Source: JBCCQH01 sp039024435
GTDB taxonomy: Bacteria; Bacteroidota; Bacteroidia; J057; JADKCL01
Length of the DNA stretch: 56,013 nucleotides
Assembly: GCA_039024435.1 (NCBI GenBank)
Contig: JBCCQH010000039.1
Location: forward strand, 1 to 56,013
Reading direction: 5' to 3'
The notes beneath the pieces were generated by a model. The model was not told the origin of the DNA. It made no database searches and saw nothing but the letters and a program-made list of their open reading frames with translations. The translations under genes were made by a program, and so were the position numbers. Position 1 is the first letter of the stretch. Each line of letters begins with the position of its first letter. Positions 52,789 to 56,013 of this stretch are shown here, in pieces.

Positions 52789-52896
52789 ATGATTTTCACC
52801 TCGCATATCATCCCCGGCCGCTATCACCGTAGCCGTCATTCCTATTCCAGCTCTTCGAGCGACCCCTTCGCCGGGCGGCGATCCTCCTCAAGTTGA
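52789..52896 (+). CDS. Ser-rich leader peptide of an attenuator
   Basis: This is a short open frame of 35 codons: MIFTSHIIPGRYHRSRHSY followed by SSSSSD, PFAGRR and SSSS. Twelve of 35 residues are Ser and all six serine codons occur; three His and two Tyr are also present. It ends in the 5' part of a hairpin system that alternates with a terminator (52871-52950), as in classical amino-acid biosynthesis attenuators. The downstream genes are tRNA-Ser, His, Ser and Tyr. An in-frame ATG at 52750 would lengthen it to 48 aa. Whether it is translated is unproven. Confidence 0.6.
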   Translation: MIFTSHIIPGRYHRSRHSYSSSSSDPFAGRRSSSS

Positions 52897-52927
52897 GGAT
52901 TTGCAATTGATGCAATTCGCTGCCCGG
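52871..52927 (+). promoter_or_regulatory. Antiterminator stem of the Ser-leader attenuator
   Basis: CCGGGCGGCG (52871-52880) pairs with CGCTGCCCGG (52918-52927) over ten bases (one G-U). The 3' arm overlaps the 5' arm of the terminator at 52923, so the two structures exclude each other. The 5' arm can alternatively pair with CCCGGC at 52813-52818 (protector stem). The final Ser codons of the leader lie just 3' of the 5' arm. Confidence 0.55.
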
Positions 52928-52950
52928 ACCGCAAACGTCCGGGTTTTTTT
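52923..52950 (+). terminator. Attenuator terminator
   Basis: CCCGGAC pairs with GTCCGGG around a 7-nt loop and is followed by seven T. This is an ideal intrinsic terminator 26 bases after the leader peptide stop and 63 bases before tRNA-Ser(CGA). Confidence 0.8.
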
Positions 52951-53012
52951 GTGCCCCCGTTTTTTGAAATGTTGCGGACAATCATGTCCTGAGGCCTTCT
53001 ATTGCCCGATTT

Positions 53013-53094
53013 GGAGGTAGTCCGGTTGGTCGAGGAAACTCTCTCGAAAAGAGCTGCTCTTCATGGGTCGGGGGTTCGATTCCCTCTGCCTCCG
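53013..53094 (+). tRNA. tRNA-Ser(CGA), atypical
   Basis: The acceptor stem GGAGGTA pairs with TGCCTCC. The anticodon loop CTCGAAA gives CGA (codon UCG). The T arm GGGGG-TTCGATT-CCCTC is good, discriminator G. In my folding the acceptor/D-arm spacer is one base short, position 8 is not U, and the variable arm has no clear stem, so it is unusual for a class II tRNA. Confidence 0.75.
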
Positions 53095-53270
53095 CAAGTT
53101 TCCCCGGTTTTGGATCGGGGGAAATGTAAGCCAGGGTGGGTATACCCGGGTACCGGGCGGTACGAGATTTCAGGACATGAAAATGAGATAACGCATTTGT
53201 GTTGCCACGGAGTCGTTGGCGGAAGGGCAAAAGGAATTGTGGTTCCTAAAACGGCGGGGCAGCCTACCTG

Positions 53271-53343
53271 GTGCAGTTGGTGTTAACGGCCAACATACCG
53301 GAGTGTGAGTCCGGAGATACGAGTTCGATTCTCGTACTGCACC
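53271..53343 (+). tRNA. tRNA-His(GTG)
   Basis: The acceptor GTGCAGT/ACTGCAC is perfect. The anticodon stem CCGGA/TCCGG has loop GTGTGAG giving GTG. The T arm ACGAG-TTCGATT-CTCGT is perfect; the D arm pairs TGTT/AACA. Confidence 0.9.
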
Positions 53344-53351
53344 CAAAAATC

Positions 53352-53415
53352 GGTGAACGGGAAGGGTTATCGGTACGCCCAGCAATATTTGTACCGCCGA
53401 CCCTTACTGTTCACC
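53352..53415. repeat. Long spacer hairpin 1 (after tRNA-His)
   Basis: This interrupted hairpin has GGTGAAC/GTTCACC outside, then AAGGGT/ACCCTT, then CGGTAC/GTACCG. It fills the spacer between tRNA-His and tRNA-Ser(GCT) and shares motifs with hairpins 2 and 3. Confidence 0.75.
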
Positions 53416-53421
53416 CTATCG

Positions 53422-53509
53422 GGAGGATTGGCAGAGCGGCAATGCAGCAGTTTGCTAAACTGTAGGTCGGTGAAGCGCCGGCCCGTGGGTTCGATCCCCA
53501 CATCCTCTT
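53422..53509 (+). tRNA. tRNA-Ser(GCT)
   Basis: The acceptor is GGAGGAT/ATCCTCT (one G-U), U8 is present, the D stem is GCA/TGC, and the anticodon loop TTGCTAA gives GCT (codons AGC/AGU). A long variable arm has stem GTCGG/CCGGC, and the T arm is GTGGG-TTCGATC-CCCAC. Complete class II tRNA. Confidence 0.92.
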
Positions 53510-53514
53510 CAAAA

Positions 53515-53592
53515 CGGTGAACGGTACGGATGACCGGTACGGCGGTGATGCGGTGGCCCGTACCGTTTATTGATTTGCCGTACCGTTCACCG
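53515..53592. repeat. Long spacer hairpin 2 (after tRNA-Ser GCT)
   Basis: A perfect 15-bp outer stem (CGGTGAACGGTACGG with its complement at 53578-53592) encloses an inner 8-bp stem CGGTACGG/CCGTACCG (53535-53542/53558-53565). It carries four occurrences of the CGGTACGG motif or its complement. Confidence 0.85.
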
Positions 53593-53601
53593 TCCAAAAA
53601 C

Positions 53602-53682
53602 GGGGGTGGGTCCGTCTGGGAACGGAAGCGCTCTGTAAAAGCGTTGCCTAGTGTACTGTGGGTTCGAATCCCACTGCCCCCA
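53602..53682 (+). tRNA. tRNA-Tyr(GTA)
   Basis: The acceptor is GGGGGTG/TGCCCCC with two wobble pairs, the D stem TCC/GGA, the anticodon stem GCGCT/AGCGT with loop CTGTAAA giving GTA, and the T arm GTGGG-TTCGAAT-CCCAC. Position 8 is G rather than U in this folding. Discriminator A. Confidence 0.88.
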
Positions 53683-53692
53683 CAACTCAGAG

Positions 53693-53750
53693 AACCGTAC
53701 GGGTGGACGGTACGGCGCCGCTGTGGCCGGTGCCGTCCACCCGTAAGGTT
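53693..53750. repeat. Long spacer hairpin 3 (after tRNA-Tyr)
   Basis: AACC/GGTT outside, then ACGGGTGGACGG/CCGTCCACCCGT (12 bp). It lies between tRNA-Tyr and the convergent multicopper oxidase gene and contains the ACGGTACGG motif of hairpin 2. There is no T-run, so it is not a classical terminator. Confidence 0.8.
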
Positions 53751-53762
53751 CACCAGTCTGTC

Positions 53763-55868
53763 TTACTTTTCCACCGTTTGGTTGTAGTCGGCGTCTTCTT
53801 CGCGGCGGACGATCCGGACCATTTGCATCATGCCCTGATCTTCGTGGTGCAACAGGTGACAGTGCAAAACAAAGTCCCCCCAATATTCTTGGTAGTGGAT
53901 TTTAAATTTGGCCGTACCTCTTACCTTGCTGCCCAGGCTGATTACGGTATCCTTCGCCATCACCACGTCTTTCCACATGGGGGGGACGACTTTGCGACCG
54001 GCAAATTCGGTGACCAAAAAGGGATTTACGTGGATGTGGTAAGGATGATCAAACTTGTCGGATACCACCGTCCATTCTTCGATGGTGTTGAGCAGAGGCT
54101 TGTGGTCAATCACCTCCGCGTCGAATTCCCGATCATTCACGGTATGAAGGGCTTTGTTTGATATTCGTTTTTCGTAGGCTTCCAGGTTCTGGATATCAAA
54201 TACTACCTTGCGCTTATATGCCCCCGTTTTTTTGGAAATATCCGGATGCTTGCGCCCGGGGCCGGGTAGGCTGTCGGGAAATCTCATCGCTTTTGTTTGT
54301 TTGCCCATCACCAACAAATAAGCAATTGGCTCCGGCTGCTGGTCTTTGCGGCGAATTTTGGGCTCAGAGCAGTCTGGATCCTCGCGAAAATACTCGCAGG
54401 GAGCTCGGTATTCTCCCGATAAGATTGGGATTTTCGTCCCGGCAGGTAAATTGTCCTTTACCTTGACCAAAAGGTCGGTACGATTGCCAGGAGCCAGGTG
54501 AATGGACTTAAGATCCTGCATTTCCTCAAACATGATGCCGTCCACCGCAATTTGCTTGACTTCCAGTGTATCCTGATCGAAATAAAGCCCGAGGGCGCTT
54601 CGATAACCTGAATGTATGATGCGCCACCGTTGAACTTCACCAGTTTGAATCGCAATCAGCGGTACCGTGACCCCGTTGATGGTAGTATTGAATTTATGCA
54701 ATGTATCCGAACGCAATTTATCTGAAGACAATTTATTTGAAGACAATGTATCTGGGTAGGCCATTCGCATCATCGAATTGAAGTCTTCCAGTTCAAGTGT
54801 TGCCGTATCGTAGACGATCTGATTGAAGACCAGCACCTTTTCGTGTTCGGGCTGGGAAGCAGCCACCAAATTCGGATCCAATGTGTCGCTTTCTTCTTCG
54901 ATGATGAGCGCTCCGGACATCCCACTGGCCACCTGAAGGGCGGTGGTCCCGTGCATGTGAGGATGGTACCACATCGTGCCCGGAGAATGTTCTTTCAGAT
55001 CATAGGAATACAAACTTGAATGTCCGGGAGGGACTTGTCGGAATATATCATCCTGGAAAGGACTGATATGAAGTCCGTGGGTGTGCATATTGGTCACGTT
55101 GAAGGCATGCGGAATATTGTGGTCTTTCGGGTGCTCATCCTCAATGCGGTATACGCGAATGGCTACGGTAGTGTCCGCCCGGTTGATCATGCGGTGAAGG
55201 TGGTAAATGATTTCATTTTTGACGCAGGGTTTATTCGGGTAGATATCACACTGGCACAGCTCTTTGCCGGTGATCTCCCAGGACGTCGCTCGGGCCAAGA
55301 CGGTCACCGGGACAGGATCGCATGCTTTGCGCTTAAAGCTGATGTTCCCTTCGAGTACTTTGCGGGGCCCCCAGGTGTTCCTGATCAATTTCTGCTCAAG
55401 ACTATCTAAGTCGGTCGAGTTTTCCCAATCTCCCGTATTGAGAAATCCGGCTGAAGATGGGTCCAGAAATCCCAGCAGACTGGAATCTCCTCCCACCGGG
55501 AGCTCGTTGTGGACGCGGATATTTAACTTGTCCGAGTGTTTGATCCGTAAGGTAGGCCCCCAAGCTCCACGGTCCTCTTCTCGCTTGCCCTCGTAATCAT
55601 AGGTCCGCAGGTAGACCTTTTTGTTATCTACGATGACCGTGTCCATCCGCACGTACAGATCGATGGTCAATTCACCCTTTTGAGAATAAATCGCGGGTAC
55701 TTCGTAGAAGTTGGGCTTGTCTGGCACTCCATTGGGGTACGGATTGTCCACAACGTCCGCTCGCGGTCGCAACTTGAAGCCTTGGGCAGAGACGCTTGTC
55801 CCCAATAGCAATAAGGTGCCCCCAAGTAAGAGGCGGGCCCATTTCAGAAATAATGTTTGGTTGTGCAT
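53763..55868 (-). CDS. Secreted multicopper oxidase (laccase/CotA-like) with a large Cys-containing insertion
   Basis: This is a predicted periplasmic or extracellular oxidase coupling substrate oxidation to reduction of O2, 701 residues. A signal peptide (MHNQTLFLKWARLLLGGTLLLLGTSVSAQ) starts at ATG 55868; the frame extends to 55892. Copper ligands are complete: HTHGLH (262-267), WYHPHMHG (300-307), PYHIHVNPF and LHCHLLHHEDQGMM near the C-terminus (type 1, 2 and 3 sites). The final MM after the HxxxHE motif suits a Met-ligated type 1 copper. Between the first cupredoxin strand (IRVHNELP, about 117-124) and HTHGLH lie about 140 extra residues with cysteines (residues 183, 205, 207, 215). Substrate unknown; metal or phenol oxidation is possible. 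Residual sequence 55869-56013 is A/T-rich and holds only promoter-like A/T tracts. Confidence 0.9.
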   Translation of the reverse strand: MHNQTLFLKWARLLLGGTLLLLGTSVSAQGFKLRPRADVVDNPYPNGVPDKPNFYEVPAIYSQKGELTIDLYVRMDTVIVDNKKVYLRTYDYEGKREEDRGAWGPTLRIKHSDKLNIRVHNELPVGGDSSLLGFLDPSSAGFLNTGDWENSTDLDSLEQKLIRNTWGPRKVLEGNISFKRKACDPVPVTVLARATSWEITGKELCQCDIYPNKPCVKNEIIYHLHRMINRADTTVAIRVYRIEDEHPKDHNIPHAFNVTNMHTHGLHISPFQDDIFRQVPPGHSSLYSYDLKEHSPGTMWYHPHMHGTTALQVASGMSGALIIEEESDTLDPNLVAASQPEHEKVLVFNQIVYDTATLELEDFNSMMRMAYPDTLSSNKLSSDKLRSDTLHKFNTTINGVTVPLIAIQTGEVQRWRIIHSGYRSALGLYFDQDTLEVKQIAVDGIMFEEMQDLKSIHLAPGNRTDLLVKVKDNLPAGTKIPILSGEYRAPCEYFREDPDCSEPKIRRKDQQPEPIAYLLVMGKQTKAMRFPDSLPGPGRKHPDISKKTGAYKRKVVFDIQNLEAYEKRISNKALHTVNDREFDAEVIDHKPLLNTIEEWTVVSDKFDHPYHIHVNPFLVTEFAGRKVVPPMWKDVVMAKDTVISLGSKVRGTAKFKIHYQEYWGDFVLHCHLLHHEDQGMMQMVRIVRREEDADYNQTVEK

Positions 55869-56013
55869 GATAACTAATGTTGTGATTTCCAATGATTTAT
55901 AAATAATTTTTCAATACGATATCCCTCAAATATTTCGAATATAAGTATTTATAGTTATAAATTAACTTTAATCCGATTCTATGTTGGAAAAATCGCCAGG
56001 GGGTTGACTGCTC

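Noticed and set aside
35249..53100. Genomic island inserted at the tRNA cluster with direct att repeats
   Set aside because: I looked for a copy of a tRNA 3' end near 35.2-35.5 kb and saw none; no integrase is present.
53352..53750. CRISPR-like array
   Set aside because: The repeated units are palindromic spacers between tRNA genes of different lengths, not regularly spaced identical repeats.

Overview
The window looks like a chromosomal segment of a Bacteroidota bacterium, probably of the Saprospiria/Lewinella type. The evidence is three proteins with type IX secretion (T9SS) C-terminal sorting domains, a TonB-dependent receptor, the Bacteroidota-type GlmU-like nucleotidyltransferase, weak Shine-Dalgarno signals, and repeated copies of the Bacteroidota -7 promoter box (TAnnTTTG) directly before start codons. 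There is no rRNA operon, CRISPR array, integrase or phage structural module.

Layout, 1-32 kb. This is housekeeping and surface-protein territory. It holds a truncated deoxynucleoside kinase, a DUF4139 protein, three T9SS cargo proteins, two related alpha-helical proteins of about 490 aa, an LptF/LptG-type permease, an iodotyrosine-deiodinase-like nitroreductase, a beta-rich outer-membrane-like protein, an MsbA-like ABC exporter, hemB-rpe, two tandem Cys-rich lipoproteins, a TonB-dependent receptor, a tyrosinase-type copper lipoprotein, a tpiA/GlmU-like pair, and rpmE (type B L31). Two inverted copies of a ~157-bp MITE-like element lie at 9.76 and 14.39 kb, and one supplies the stop codon of a gene. 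An unusually long intergenic region (12.42-13.69 kb) holds structured RNA candidates. leuS follows at 32.4-35.2 kb and ends in a near-ideal terminator.

Layout, 35.5-52.6 kb. This is the outstanding region: thirteen tightly packed + strand genes with no recognisable signal peptides. In order they encode an endonuclease/exonuclease/phosphatase-fold protein with intact catalytic residues, two small beta-rich proteins, a 1074-aa DUF6603-like protein, three proteins of unknown family (501, 331 and 1455 aa), a beta-sandwich-rich 521-aa protein, and five consecutive phage tail-collar (short tail fibre) paralogues. No capsid, portal, terminase, sheath, tube or baseplate gene is present, so it is neither a prophage nor a recognisable contractile injection system. 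I propose it as a candidate undescribed multi-protein assembly ending in fibre-like, possibly receptor-binding, subunits.

Layout, 52.6-56 kb. A Ser-rich leader peptide with mutually exclusive antiterminator and terminator stems lies directly upstream of a tRNA cluster (Ser-CGA, His-GTG, Ser-GCT, Tyr-GTA). The spacers between these tRNAs contain long hairpins built from a shared motif. The leader peptide is rich in Ser and also contains His and Tyr, the residues the cluster decodes. This suggests attenuation control of a tRNA operon. The window ends with a multicopper oxidase on the minus strand.

All calls come from reading the sequence. No database search was run.
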